A stretch of DNA of 64,000 nucleotides from Rhizobium sp. CF080 (GCF_000282095.2 NZ_AKKC02000004.1:1116001-1180000), one strand, 5' to 3'. Numbered from the stretch's first letter, positions 52,200 to 60,980 are shown. Numbers and translations: made by a program. Notes: a model not told the origin generated them from the sequence alone.

Positions 52200-52640
52200 A
52201 TGATCGTACAAAGCTTTCTCGGCGGCCGGCCGGGGCAACGGATCGAAGACTACCGCAATTCTGAGCCGCGCTATGTCAAGGTGCTGGCGATCGGCAAAAG
52301 CGCCGAGAGCCTCATCGCCGAGTTCAACCGCAAGCGTGACAATATCCTGACGACAGGCCCGCTCGATCCGGACAGGCGCCAGCCGATGGACGAGCCGGTG
52401 AACGGCATTCGACCCAATGCGGTGATCGTCGTCTACCAGAAGGGCGAGGACGTCCGTTTCCCCTTCCAGACCGAAAGAACCGCCTCCATGCTGTCATTCG
52501 TGGTGCTTGAAGAACCGGACGCCAGATCCTACGGCGAGCCGAACAAGACGCTGATGGCGATCCAGAAGGTCGCCGATCTGTTCGTCACCACATCCGACCA
52601 GGAATTCGTCGGCGAACTCATCGAGAACCTCGCGAGCTAA
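52200..52640 (+). CDS. 146-aa protein of unknown function in the Rieske operon
   Basis: I do not recognise a family. From ATG 52200 (after GGGAGACTGTGG) the protein reads MIVQSFLGGRPGQRIEDYRN, RYVKVLAIGKSAESLIAEFN, VNGIRPNAVIVVYQKGEDVR and SMLSFVVLEEPDARSYGEPN. It is soluble, mixed alpha/beta, without a signal peptide or metal motif. It is the last gene of the oxygenase-reductase-SDR operon, so a role in the same pathway (an accessory or small enzyme) is likely, but nothing more can be said. Confidence 0.75.
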   Translation: MIVQSFLGGRPGQRIEDYRNSEPRYVKVLAIGKSAESLIAEFNRKRDNILTTGPLDPDRRQPMDEPVNGIRPNAVIVVYQKGEDVRFPFQTERTASMLSFVVLEEPDARSYGEPNKTLMAIQKVADLFVTTSDQEFVGELIENLAS

Positions 52641-52941
52641 GCGCTCATTCATTTGGGCCGATCGAGGTTTCGTCCTGGAACATATATGGAGAGACAATAA
52701 GAAGCGCAGCAATCCGTATTGGACTGGAATAAGTCCGTACCCTTAACGTGGGTATCAACAACGTCGGACAAGCCGGACAAGGCGCATCGATAAGCGTCAC
52801 GGCTCCCCGCCGACAGCCAGAAAGACAGCGGTCCGGCAGGCCAGCATGGCCAGAACGCCCGCCGCGTGCAGACAGATCAAATAAGAATAGTCCTGACAAA
52901 TGTCAGTCATGAATGTCCAACACGTTCTCGGGGAACAAAAA
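52641..52941. other. intergenic region before the second peptide-type importer
   Basis: About 300 bases without a supportable gene. Site D of the recurring motif, ATTGGACTGG, is at 52718-52727. Overlapping it is a short inverted repeat GGACT-N6-AGTCC (52721-52736). The promoter for the importer operon should lie here, roughly 200 bases before its ATG. Confidence 0.55.
52718..52727 (+). promoter_or_regulatory. ATTGGAC motif (site D) before the importer operon
   Basis: ATTGGACTGG, preceded by CCGT. The seven-base core matches the other sites; the last three bases do not. It is about 215 bases upstream of the proposed start of the binding protein. Confidence 0.45.
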
Positions 52942-54477
52942 ATGCAAGTCACCAGACGATCCGCCATGACTCTCCTGGGTGCGGGAGCTGCCTATGGCCT
53001 GCTCGGCGCACCGACGATCTGTTTCGCCCAGGCTGCCGGCAGCAGCACTTTAAGGGTCGCGCTCGACGAACTGCCGAAGCAGCTCGATCCCCTGCTCTAC
53101 CAGACCAATCCGGGCTACCGGACCATGCTCAACATCTACGACACGCTGCTGACGGTGAACTATGCCGGCGATGGCGCCCTGAAGCCGGCGCTTGCCGAAA
53201 GCTGGAAGCGTATCGATGCCCAGACGATCGAACTTGTGCTGCGCCAGGGGGTGCTCTTTCACGACGGCTCGCCCCTGACCGTCGACGACGTCGTCTTTTC
53301 GTTCAGCTTTGGCCGCATGTTCGACCCGAAGTCTCCGGGTTATGGCGTCGCCCAGCAGTTCCTCTCGACCATCAAGTCGGTCGATGCGGTCGATGCCAAG
53401 ACCGTTCGCGTCACCTCCAAGGTCGCCGACCCGGCACTGGAACTGCGCCTGACCGCCTGGGGCAGCCAGATCGTCAGCAAGAAGGCTTTCGAAGCGGCCG
53501 GAGGTTTTGCCGGTTTTGCCCGCAAGCCGGTCGGCACCGGTCCGTTCTCGGTCGGATCCCTTTCACCTGATGCCGTGAAGCTCAAGGCTTTCGCGCAATA
53601 TTGGGGCGGCAAGCCAAATATCGAGGCGCTGACCTACAGTTCCTCGCCGGAACTGTCGTCGCGTATCGCCGGGCTCGCCAGCAACGATTTCGACATCATT
53701 ACCGACGTGCCGGCCGACCAGTTCGATGCCGTCACCCGCGACAGCAGCCTTGAAATCGTCGGCGGCACGGTTGCCAGCCTGCGTATCATCAAGTTCGACA
53801 CCCGCAACGAAGTGCTGAAGGATGTCCGTGTCCGCAAGGCGCTCGGTCTTGCGGTCGATCGCCAGGCGATCGTCGATGCGCTCTGGCAGGGCAAGGTCGA
53901 CGTGCCGCACGGCCACCAGCTGCCGGCCTACGGTCCGTTCTTCGATGCGTCACGACCGGCTTACAAATACGATCCGACAGAAGCCAAGAAGCTTCTCGAC
54001 GCCGCCGGCTACAAGGGACAGCCGATCCCCTACCGCATTCGCACCGCGGCTTACGGTCCGGAACTCGCAACGGCGCAGATCGTCGTGTCGATGTGGGAGC
54101 AGATCGGCGTCAAGATCGACCTGCAGATCGTCGAAAACTTCGCGCAGATGATGGCCTATCCGGGCGTCGGCATGCGCAACGGTGTGGATCCGGTTCTGGT
54201 CAACGACCCACTCTTCGGCCTGTGGCGTTCCTACGACCGGTCGCAGAAGGACGTCTGGACCAATGAGGAGTTCTTCACGCTCGGCGACAAGCTCCAGTCG
54301 AGCATCGACCTTGGCGAGCGCAAGCAGGCCTTCGCCAAGATGATGGACATTTTCGACGCCGACCCGCCGGGCATCATCCTGCATACGATGGGTGTGTTCT
54401 ACGGCAAGAAGAAGTCCATCAAGTGGAAGCCGATCCCGTCGGTCTACATGGATTTCCGCGGAGCGTCGCTTGCCTGA
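52942..54477 (+). CDS. ABC substrate-binding protein (SBP family 5), Tat signal
   Basis: Periplasmic receptor of 511 aa for a peptide- or opine-like solute. The N-terminus QVTRRSAMTLLGAGAAYGLL is a twin-arginine signal. I start at ATG 52942 after GGGGAACAAAAA; ATG 52900 is an in-frame alternative. Family 5 motifs: LAESWKRIDAQTIELVL, FHDGSPLTVDDVVFSFSFG and RVRKALGLAVDRQAIVDALW. Gene order here is binding protein, double ATPase, then two permeases, unlike the first importer (18935-23960). It is close to Rieske and tetronate genes, so the imported compound may feed them. Confidence 0.92.
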   Translation: MQVTRRSAMTLLGAGAAYGLLGAPTICFAQAAGSSTLRVALDELPKQLDPLLYQTNPGYRTMLNIYDTLLTVNYAGDGALKPALAESWKRIDAQTIELVLRQGVLFHDGSPLTVDDVVFSFSFGRMFDPKSPGYGVAQQFLSTIKSVDAVDAKTVRVTSKVADPALELRLTAWGSQIVSKKAFEAAGGFAGFARKPVGTGPFSVGSLSPDAVKLKAFAQYWGGKPNIEALTYSSSPELSSRIAGLASNDFDIITDVPADQFDAVTRDSSLEIVGGTVASLRIIKFDTRNEVLKDVRVRKALGLAVDRQAIVDALWQGKVDVPHGHQLPAYGPFFDASRPAYKYDPTEAKKLLDAAGYKGQPIPYRIRTAAYGPELATAQIVVSMWEQIGVKIDLQIVENFAQMMAYPGVGMRNGVDPVLVNDPLFGLWRSYDRSQKDVWTNEEFFTLGDKLQSSIDLGERKQAFAKMMDIFDADPPGIILHTMGVFYGKKKSIKWKPIPSVYMDFRGASLA

Positions 54478-54604
54478 GTGCATTGCACAAAACGGATGGA
54501 TTTCCGGGTTTGTTTATGCACACATTCGAATACTGCGGCGCCCTTGGACAGAGGGCACCGCAGCGATTGCATCATGAAAGTCAATTGTCTGCAGGGTTGA
54601 ACGG

Positions 54605-56257
54605 ATGAATTCCGATAAGATTGCGGAGCGGGTCTGCCGCGTCGAGAACCTGGGCATTGCCCTTGGCGGCGACCAACCCATCCCGCTCGTCGAAGACGTG
54701 TCCTTCGAAATCGCCAAGGGCGGCTATTTCGCGCTCGTCGGCGAAAGTGGAAGCGGAAAGAGCATTACCTGTCACAGCATGATGCGGCTTCTGCCGTTCA
54801 AACCGGAATTCAAGGGCCGGATCGTCATCGACGGCCAGGACGTCTGGTCGTTGTCGAGATCGCAGTTGATCCAGTTCCGGCGCAAGTCGGTCGGCATGGT
54901 CTTCCAGGATCCGCTGGCGGCCCTCAACCCGGTCCGCACGATCGGCTCGCAGATGCTGGAGACGCTCCGGCTCTATTACCCTTCAGCCCGCGCCGACGAA
55001 TTGCGCACCCGCGCCATCGATGCGCTGAAGGGCGTGCATATCCCGATGGCCGAGCAGCGGCTCGACATCTATCCGCACCAGCTTTCCGGCGGTCTCAACC
55101 AGCGCGTCATGATCGCGCTTGCCATGCTCGGCGATCCGGCGCTGCTGATCGCCGACGAGCCGACGACTGCGCTCGACATGTCGGTGCAGGCGGAAGTGCT
55201 CGATCTGATCGACGAGATGCGGCGCAAGAACAACCTGACCGTCCTGCTGGTCACCCACGATCTCGGCATCGTCCGCGACCGGGCGACCCATATCGCCGTC
55301 ATGCACAAGGGCCGGCTGGTCGAACAGGGGCCGACGGCCGAGATCGTCAATGCGCCGAAGGCCGAATATTCCCGCGAGCTCTTCAATGCGGCGAGCGTCG
55401 AATGGCCGGACCGCGAGACGGGGAAGCTCCGCCACAACCCGCTGGCACTGACCTTCGACGACGTCAACAAGACCTTCTATTCCACCGCGCGCGACCGCAA
55501 GGCCGGGATCGGCGTGCCGGCCGCCAAGTCGATGTCGTTTACCGTCCATCGCGGCGAGATCGTTGCGCTGGTCGGCGAAAGCGGCAGCGGCAAGACGACC
55601 GCCGCCAAGATGGCGCTGGGCCTCGTCTCGCCGGACTCCGGCCGCATCACCACCCACGCCTCCGAGCAGAGCGGCTCGCCGAAACTCAACGTCCAGATGG
55701 TCTTCCAGCATCCGCGCGATTCACTCGATCCACTGATGAAGGTCGATGATCAGCTCCACGAGGTGCTGAAGGTGCACGGCTGGCGCGACGCGGCGGCCCG
55801 CAAGGCCCATATCGCCCAGATCACCCAGGATGTCGGGCTCGGCGCGCATGTGCTCGAACGGCGGCCGACCTATCTCAGCGGCGGCGAGGCGCAGCGCGTC
55901 GTCATCGCCCGCGCGCTTCTTTTGAAACCCGACGTGCTGATCGCCGACGAACCGCTTTCGGCGGTCGACGTGCGGATCCAGAAGCACATTCTCGAATGTT
56001 TCCAGCGGCTGCGCGAACGCCTCGGCATCGCCATCCTGCTGATCACTCACGATCTGCGCGTCGTCTTCGAGATCGCCGACCAGGTTGTCGTGCTGCGCAA
56101 TGGCGAGGTGATCGAGGACATCCCGGTGTCGCTGTTCACCGATGGCAAACGCCACGAATATACGCAGATGCTGATCGACGCCATGCCTGGCAAGACGGCC
56201 GTCCAGGTTCACCAAATCGAACCCCATGGCGCCGTCGCCACCAACGGGAGGATCTGA
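54605..56257 (+). CDS. double ABC ATPase, DppD-DppF fusion (second importer)
   Basis: Cytoplasmic ATPase of 550 aa with two domains. Domain 1: [34 protein letters not shown] and [14 protein letters not shown]. Domain 2: GESGSGKTTAAKMALGLV, LSGGEAQRVVIARALL and VLIADEPLSAVD. The signature LSGGLNQR of domain 1 lacks the usual Q before R, which is a common variation in this family. It follows the binding protein after 127 bases and is immediately upstream of the permease genes. Confidence 0.93.
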   Translation: MNSDKIAERVCRVENLGIALGGDQPIPLVEDVSFEIAKGGYFALVGESGSGKSITCHSMMRLLPFKPEFKGRIVIDGQDVWSLSRSQLIQFRRKSVGMVFQDPLAALNPVRTIGSQMLETLRLYYPSARADELRTRAIDALKGVHIPMAEQRLDIYPHQLSGGLNQRVMIALAMLGDPALLIADEPTTALDMSVQAEVLDLIDEMRRKNNLTVLLVTHDLGIVRDRATHIAVMHKGRLVEQGPTAEIVNAPKAEYSRELFNAASVEWPDRETGKLRHNPLALTFDDVNKTFYSTARDRKAGIGVPAAKSMSFTVHRGEIVALVGESGSGKTTAAKMALGLVSPDSGRITTHASEQSGSPKLNVQMVFQHPRDSLDPLMKVDDQLHEVLKVHGWRDAAARKAHIAQITQDVGLGAHVLERRPTYLSGGEAQRVVIARALLLKPDVLIADEPLSAVDVRIQKHILECFQRLRERLGIAILLITHDLRVVFEIADQVVVLRNGEVIEDIPVSLFTDGKRHEYTQMLIDAMPGKTAVQVHQIEPHGAVATNGRI

Positions 56258-56259
56258 CC

Positions 56260-57183
56260 ATGCTGCTCCTCACTCGCCTGCTGCGCGCGGTGGTGTCTCT
56301 CTGGGTGATCGTCACGCTTGTCTTCGTGGCGCTACGCGCCACCGGCGACCCGATTCTGGCGATCTTCAATCCGGACGATACGACCCAGGCGGCGCTCGAT
56401 GCCTATCGCGAGCAATGGGGTTATACCGGCACGATCCTGCAGCAGTATTTCACCTATGTGAACAACGTCTTCCACGGCGCCTTCGGCATTTCCAACATGA
56501 GCAACCGGGACGCGCTCTCGGTGGTGCTGGAACGCCTGCCGGCGACCCTGCAGCTGGTCGGCTGCAGCGCCGTGGTGATGATCGTCGTCGGGGTGCCGGT
56601 CGGGGCGCTCGCCGCGATCGACAATGGCGGACGGCTCGACCGGACGATCATGTCGCTGTCGACGGTCGGTTTCGCGCTCCCCAACTTCGTGCTTGGGCTG
56701 GCGCTGATCCTGCTGCTGTCGGTCAACCTGCGCCTCCTGCCGTCGAACGGCTACGGCTCGTGGCAGAACCTGATCATGCCGGTGCTGACGATCGGCCTGG
56801 CGAAAGCTGCGATCTTCACCCGCTTCGTGCGCTCGGCCGTGCTCGATGCCCTGCGGCTCAGCTGCGTCACCTCGGCGCGAGCGCGCGGGCTCGGCGAATT
56901 CCAGATCTTTCTCCACCACGTGATCCCGAACGCGATGCTGCCGCTCGTGACCATCACGCCTCTCCTGGTCGGCAGCATGATCGCTGCCGGTTCGGTGGTG
57001 GAATCGGTCTTCGGCTGGCCCGGTGTCGGCCGGCTGATCGTCGATTCCGTCGCCCAGCGCGATCTGGCGGTGCTGCAGGTGATCATCATGATGGTCGCCT
57101 TCCTGATGATCGCCACCAACCTCATCGTCGATCTGGCCTATGCAAAGCTCGATCCGCGCACCGCACTTGCCCATAACAACTGA
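56260..57183 (+). CDS. ABC permease, DppB type (second importer)
   Basis: Inner-membrane permease of 307 aa. ATG 56260 follows GGGAGGATCTGACC; the open frame upstream is a shadow of the ATPase gene. DppB-type features: LRATGDPILAIFNPDDTTQA, EAA-loop residues around LRLSCVTSARARGLGEFQIF, and VVESVFGWPGVGRLIVDSV. It pairs with the DppC-like protein encoded next. Confidence 0.92.
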   Translation: MLLLTRLLRAVVSLWVIVTLVFVALRATGDPILAIFNPDDTTQAALDAYREQWGYTGTILQQYFTYVNNVFHGAFGISNMSNRDALSVVLERLPATLQLVGCSAVVMIVVGVPVGALAAIDNGGRLDRTIMSLSTVGFALPNFVLGLALILLLSVNLRLLPSNGYGSWQNLIMPVLTIGLAKAAIFTRFVRSAVLDALRLSCVTSARARGLGEFQIFLHHVIPNAMLPLVTITPLLVGSMIAAGSVVESVFGWPGVGRLIVDSVAQRDLAVLQVIIMMVAFLMIATNLIVDLAYAKLDPRTALAHNN

Positions 57184-57195
57184 CCGGAGGCCGCC

Positions 57196-58050
57196 ATGTC
57201 CGTCGTCGCTTCAGAAAAACCGGCCCGCCGCTTTCCGGGAATGCCGCTCGCGGCGCAGATTTCGATCCTCTGGCTCGTCGTCTGTCTGTCGCTGATCATC
57301 ATCGTGCCCTTCCTGCCTGGCGTCAGCGAAACCAAGGTGAACCTGCTGACGCGCCTGAAGCCGCCTGTCGGCTTCGGCGGCACCTGGGCACATTTCCTTG
57401 GCACCGACGACCTCGGTCGCGACATCTTCCTGCGGCTCGTGGCGTCGCTGCGCACCAGCCTGGCGCTGGCGCTCGGCGCTACCATCATCTCCGCCTTCAT
57501 CGGTACGACGCTCGGCATCCTTGCCGCGCACTTCCGCGGCTGGGTCGATCAGCTGATCGTCGCCGCCGTCGATGCCCAGGCCTCGGTGCCGTTCATCATC
57601 GTCTCGCTGACGCTGACCGCTTTCTTCGGCAACAACATCTTCCTGTTCATCTTCATTCTCGGCATGTTCGGCTGGGAGCGTTTTGCCCGCCTGTCGCGCG
57701 CCATGACGCTCGCATCCCGCGGCCGCGGTTATGTGCTGGCAATGAACACGCTCGGCTTTCCCTGGCCGCGCATCTACCTGCGCCACGTGCTGCCAAACAT
57801 CGCCAGCACGCTGCTCGTCACCGCCACCATCAACTTCCCGGAAGTCATCCTGCTCGAAACCTCGCTGAGCTTCCTCGGCCTCGGCATCCAGCCGCCGATG
57901 AGCAGCCTCGGCAACATGCTCGGTTTCGGCCGTTCCTATCTGCTGACCGGCTGGTGGATCGCCGTGGTGCCGGGGATCACCATCTTCCTCTGCACGCTGA
58001 CGGTCAGCATCATCGGCGACTGGGCGCGCAACGTCATCGGCAGAGCGTAG
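57196..58050 (+). CDS. ABC permease, DppC type (second importer)
   Basis: Second permease, 284 aa, with GTDDLGRDIFLRLVASLRTS, the coupling loop MNTLGFPWPRIYLRHVLPN and the C-terminal LLETSLSFLGLGIQPPMSS. It starts 12 bases after the DppB stop and is preceded by GGAGGCC. It is the last gene of the importer; the DJ-1-like gene follows after 42 bases and may be co-transcribed. Confidence 0.92.
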   Translation: MSVVASEKPARRFPGMPLAAQISILWLVVCLSLIIIVPFLPGVSETKVNLLTRLKPPVGFGGTWAHFLGTDDLGRDIFLRLVASLRTSLALALGATIISAFIGTTLGILAAHFRGWVDQLIVAAVDAQASVPFIIVSLTLTAFFGNNIFLFIFILGMFGWERFARLSRAMTLASRGRGYVLAMNTLGFPWPRIYLRHVLPNIASTLLVTATINFPEVILLETSLSFLGLGIQPPMSSLGNMLGFGRSYLLTGWWIAVVPGITIFLCTLTVSIIGDWARNVIGRA

Positions 58051-58092
58051 GCAAACTCCTCCTGTGGATAGGCCATCTGTCGCCAGATACAG

Positions 58093-58839
58093 ATGCTCAA
58101 CAGCATCGTTTGGAGGGAGCACCCCTTGTCCGAGGATATATCGGTTCGTCATATCGGCTTCGTCCTGTTTCCGGGACTGACCCAGCTTGACTTGACGGGA
58201 CCTTGGGAGGTCCTGACGCGACTTCCGAATACGGTTTGCCATCTGCTGAGCAACGATCTTGCTCCCGTTCGCAGCGCCAGCGGAGGGTTGAGCATTCTTC
58301 CGACGCTGACCTATGCCGAGTGCGGCAGGCTTGACATCGCGGTCGTACCGGGCGGCGCGAGCAATCTGGATGCGATGGAGAACGATCGCCTTCTTTCGTT
58401 CCTGCGCGATATCGAACCCGATTGCCAGTTCATGACAGCCGTCTGCACCGGCACTCTGGTCCTGGCAGCGGCGGGGCTCCTTGAGGGCTACGAATGCACC
58501 ACGCACTGGTCGGCGCTGCATCGTCTTTCAGCCTACGGTGCCAGGCCGATAGACCGGCGGGTCGTATTCGACAGAGAGCGAGTGACGGGAGGCGGGGTCA
58601 CGGCCGGAATCGACTTCGGGCCTGAGCTGGTTGCGAGGCTCGCGGGAGAAAACATCGCCCGCAGGATCCAGCTGCAGATGGAATATGAGCCGGAGCCTCC
58701 GTATTCCGGCTCTCCAGCAACCGCCGACATCGCGACGCTCAATGCATTGCGGCAGGTGCCGCCGGCGATCGCCCAGCGGATACAGGAAGTCGATGCTGCC
58801 GCCATCGCCAGGCTGTCACAGAAATCCGAGCGTCCGTGA
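58093..58839 (+). CDS. DJ-1/PfpI family protein, isonitrile hydratase-like
   Basis: A 248-aa member of the DJ-1/PfpI superfamily. The nucleophile elbow cysteine is in FMTAVCTGTLVLAAAGLLEG, and ECTTHWSALHRLSAYGA and RVTGGGVTAGIDFGPELVAR match the isonitrile hydratase (cyclohexyl isocyanide hydratase) branch. It lacks the C-terminal HTH of AraC-type relatives. Isonitrile hydratases convert an isocyanide to an N-substituted formamide. An alternative is a general amidase- or glyoxalase-like DJ-1 protein. It ends 52 bases before a convergent gene. Confidence 0.85.
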   Translation: MLNSIVWREHPLSEDISVRHIGFVLFPGLTQLDLTGPWEVLTRLPNTVCHLLSNDLAPVRSASGGLSILPTLTYAECGRLDIAVVPGGASNLDAMENDRLLSFLRDIEPDCQFMTAVCTGTLVLAAAGLLEGYECTTHWSALHRLSAYGARPIDRRVVFDRERVTGGGVTAGIDFGPELVARLAGENIARRIQLQMEYEPEPPYSGSPATADIATLNALRQVPPAIAQRIQEVDAAAIARLSQKSERP

Positions 58840-58891
58840 TAACAGGAAAACGGCGCCTTCTGTCTTTTCCGGAGCCGGGGATGGCGAGGCC

Positions 58892-59554
58892 TTACCCCTC
58901 GATCAGTTCCCGCATGCGGATGACCGCGGCACCAGGTGCACTCAGCACCGGAATGCTGACCCGCTGCCGGACCGCTTCTGCGGCCTGCGACGTCGAGAAA
59001 TGAGCCAGCATGATCGTGTCGACGTCGGCGAGTTCTGGTGCCCGCTCGGCGATCAGCCGGTTGTGGGTCGCCGCGTCGCCGGCCTTGAGTGCCGTCATCG
59101 CATCGGCGACGAGAATGGTCCTCAAACTCGCCGGCGAGCCGACCTCGGCGGTGTATTCGTCGAATTCGTCGGTCATCGTTCCGACCGAAGGACCGAAGCT
59201 GGCGATCATGCCGATCCGCTTGCCTTTGGCGACGGCCGCGTGAAACATCGCCTCGTTCGGCTTCAGCACCGGTACCGGCAGTTCCGTAGCCATCCTCTCG
59301 ATCGCCGGGCCGAAGGCCGAGCAGGTGACGAGGATACCGTCGGCACCGGTCGAATGCCCGTAACGGCCGAGATTGACGAAACGGTCGATCATCGCCTCGG
59401 TCAGCTCGGGTTCGCGCGCGCGGTCCGGGCTCAAAGAGTCATCCAGGAGATTGACGAGTTCGGCCTCCGGCCAGAGCTCCTTGAAGGCTGCCTGGACGGG
59501 CTGCATAGCAACGGGCGTCGCGTGGAGCAGGACGATGCGGGGTCTGGCGGGCAT
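58892..59554 (-). CDS. Asp/Glu racemase superfamily protein lacking the second catalytic Cys
   Basis: A 220-aa protein of the Asp/Glu/hydantoin racemase and maleate isomerase superfamily. C78 in ILVTCSAFGPAIER is the usual first catalytic cysteine. At the second cysteine position the sequence is IMLAHFSTSQAAEA, with Ala-His in place of Cys. A two-base racemase reaction is therefore unlikely; a one-cysteine isomerase, lyase or decarboxylase is more plausible. It is the last gene of a minus-strand operon behind RraA-like and ModA-like genes. Confidence 0.85.
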   Translation of the reverse strand: MPARPRIVLLHATPVAMQPVQAAFKELWPEAELVNLLDDSLSPDRAREPELTEAMIDRFVNLGRYGHSTGADGILVTCSAFGPAIERMATELPVPVLKPNEAMFHAAVAKGKRIGMIASFGPSVGTMTDEFDEYTAEVGSPASLRTILVADAMTALKAGDAATHNRLIAERAPELADVDTIMLAHFSTSQAAEAVRQRVSIPVLSAPGAAVIRMRELIEG

Positions 59555-59572
59555 GGGGTTCTCGCGTCTCTG

Positions 59573-60286
59573 TCAAAATCGGGGTTCGAGGCCGGCCGCC
59601 TCATAGGCCTTGCGGGCAGACGGTGTATAGAGCTGGTCGAGAAACCGCCCGGCGGCTTGCCGATCAGCCGCGTCGGCAAACACCGCCACGCTGAAATCCG
59701 TCGTCGCCTCGAGTTCGGCCGGAAAGGCGCCGACAAGATCGGTGCCCGGCACTGCGAGCAGTTCGCTCACCTGCTGGATAGCAAGCCCCACCTCCCCGGT
59801 CACAAGCCTTTCCGCCGTCAGGCCGGCATTGACCACCAGGGCCTTCGCCCTGATCTCTTCGCCGATGCCGAAATCGTCGATCATCTTTTCGAAGAAAATG
59901 CCGCTGGCGCCGGTGCGCGAATAGACGAGCGTCGGCGCCTCGATCAGCGTTCGGCGCAGCGCCTCGGCCGAGGAGATATCTGGCTTCGGAGCGCCTGCCA
60001 GCACGGCGACACCGACGGAGGCCTGCGCCAAGGGTCGGCGCGAGGCGTTGTCGAGAAGGCCCTTCGCCTGCAATTCGTCGATCGCCCAGTCGATCGCTAC
60101 GATCGCATCGGCCTTTTCGCCTTCGCCAATGCGGCGCATCAGGCCGACCGTCGGATCCCAGATCATCCGCGCCGCGCCGCCGGTCTTTTCGAATTCCGGC
60201 ATGATCGTCTCATCGACGATCGCCCGCAGGATGAGTGCGCTCATGACGGAGACGGGCGCGGGCTTGGTGTCGACGGCAGCGGACAT
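59573..60286 (-). CDS. ModA-like substrate-binding-fold protein without signal peptide
   Basis: A 237-aa protein with the type II periplasmic-binding fold, closest in style to molybdate-binding ModA (SALILRAIVDETIMPEFEKT, SVGVAVLAGAPKPDISSAEA, IYTPSAR-like C-terminus, LVVNAGLTAERLVTGEVGLA). There is no signal peptide, and the ATG at 60286 lies 11 bases after the RraA-like stop, so a hidden leader is not possible unless it overlaps that gene. It is thus likely cytoplasmic and not a transporter receptor. Its role next to RraA- and racemase-like enzymes is unknown; ligand sequestration or sensing is conceivable. Confidence 0.8.
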   Translation of the reverse strand: MSAAVDTKPAPVSVMSALILRAIVDETIMPEFEKTGGAARMIWDPTVGLMRRIGEGEKADAIVAIDWAIDELQAKGLLDNASRRPLAQASVGVAVLAGAPKPDISSAEALRRTLIEAPTLVYSRTGASGIFFEKMIDDFGIGEEIRAKALVVNAGLTAERLVTGEVGLAIQQVSELLAVPGTDLVGAFPAELEATTDFSVAVFADAADRQAAGRFLDQLYTPSARKAYEAAGLEPRF

Positions 60287-60296
60287 GGTTTCGACC

Positions 60297-60980
60297 TCAG
60301 AGGTATTCGACAGAGTACTCGATCTTGGCGAGGCAGTCATCGATCCAGCGGCGGTCGACGGTGCCGTTGCGGACCCGTTCGCGCTGCGCATTTTCGCCGG
60401 CAAGGCGCTTGGCGGCGGGGCCATAGACGATTTCGGTTTCGTCGTAGGGAATGCACATCAGGCCGTCGTCGTCGCCGATCATCAGGTCGCCGGGCTCGAT
60501 CACCATGCCGTTGATGGCGATCGGCACATTGATTTCGCCCGGGCCGTCATGCAGCGGGCCGCGATGGGTGACGCCGGCCGCAAAGACTGGGAACGTGTGG
60601 TTCTTGACGTGCCCGTAATCGCGGATCGCGCCGTAGATCACCACGCCGGCAATGCCGCGGGTCTCGGCATGGGTCAGCATCATCTCGCCGACGATCGCAT
60701 TGGTGAGATCGCCGCCCGCATCGACGACGATGATATCGCCCGGTATCGCCGTATCGATCGCCTTGTGGACGAAGAGATTGTCGCCCGGACGCGTCTTCAC
60801 CGTGAAAGCCGATCCTGCTAGCACTTTTCCGCCGCCATGCATCGGCCGCAGTGCCGCGCCGCCGGCTGCCAGCCGGGACATCGAATCGCTGATGACCGCC
60901 GCGGGGATGGTGCGGAACTTGTCGACCGTTTCCGGCGAAACGCGTCGCTTGGGCTGCTGAAACACTCTCAAAGTCGTCAT
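60297..60980 (-). CDS. RraA-like aldolase/decarboxylase family protein
   Basis: A 227-aa RraA-fold protein. The metal/substrate motif GVVIYGAIRDYGHV with Arg-Asp is present, as is DIIVVDAGGDLTNAIVGEMM and PGDLMIGDDDGLMCIPYDE. Enzymes of this family act as 4-hydroxy-4-methyl-2-oxoglutarate aldolases or oxaloacetate decarboxylases; RNase E inhibition is limited to a subset. ATG 60980 has GGAGCG seven bases upstream; the frame extends further without support. It leads the three-gene minus-strand operon and is divergent from the tetronate genes, with motif site E between them. Confidence 0.87.
   Translation of the reverse strand: MTTLRVFQQPKRRVSPETVDKFRTIPAAVISDSMSRLAAGGAALRPMHGGGKVLAGSAFTVKTRPGDNLFVHKAIDTAIPGDIIVVDAGGDLTNAIVGEMMLTHAETRGIAGVVIYGAIRDYGHVKNHTFPVFAAGVTHRGPLHDGPGEINVPIAINGMVIEPGDLMIGDDDGLMCIPYDETEIVYGPAAKRLAGENAQRERVRNGTVDRRWIDDCLAKIEYSVEYL

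Noticed and set aside
50811-52238. 475-codon minus-strand frame opposite reductase and SDR genes
   Set aside because: Spans two real genes on the other strand and has the composition of a reversed reading.
58845-58870. GGAAAA/TTTTCC repeat between convergent genes as a bidirectional terminator
   Set aside because: Only 6 bp per arm with a 14-base loop and A/T-rich arms; too weak to call.
58631-60514. 627-codon plus-strand frame
   Set aside because: It runs across the DJ-1 gene and opposite three well-supported minus-strand genes; no domain is seen.
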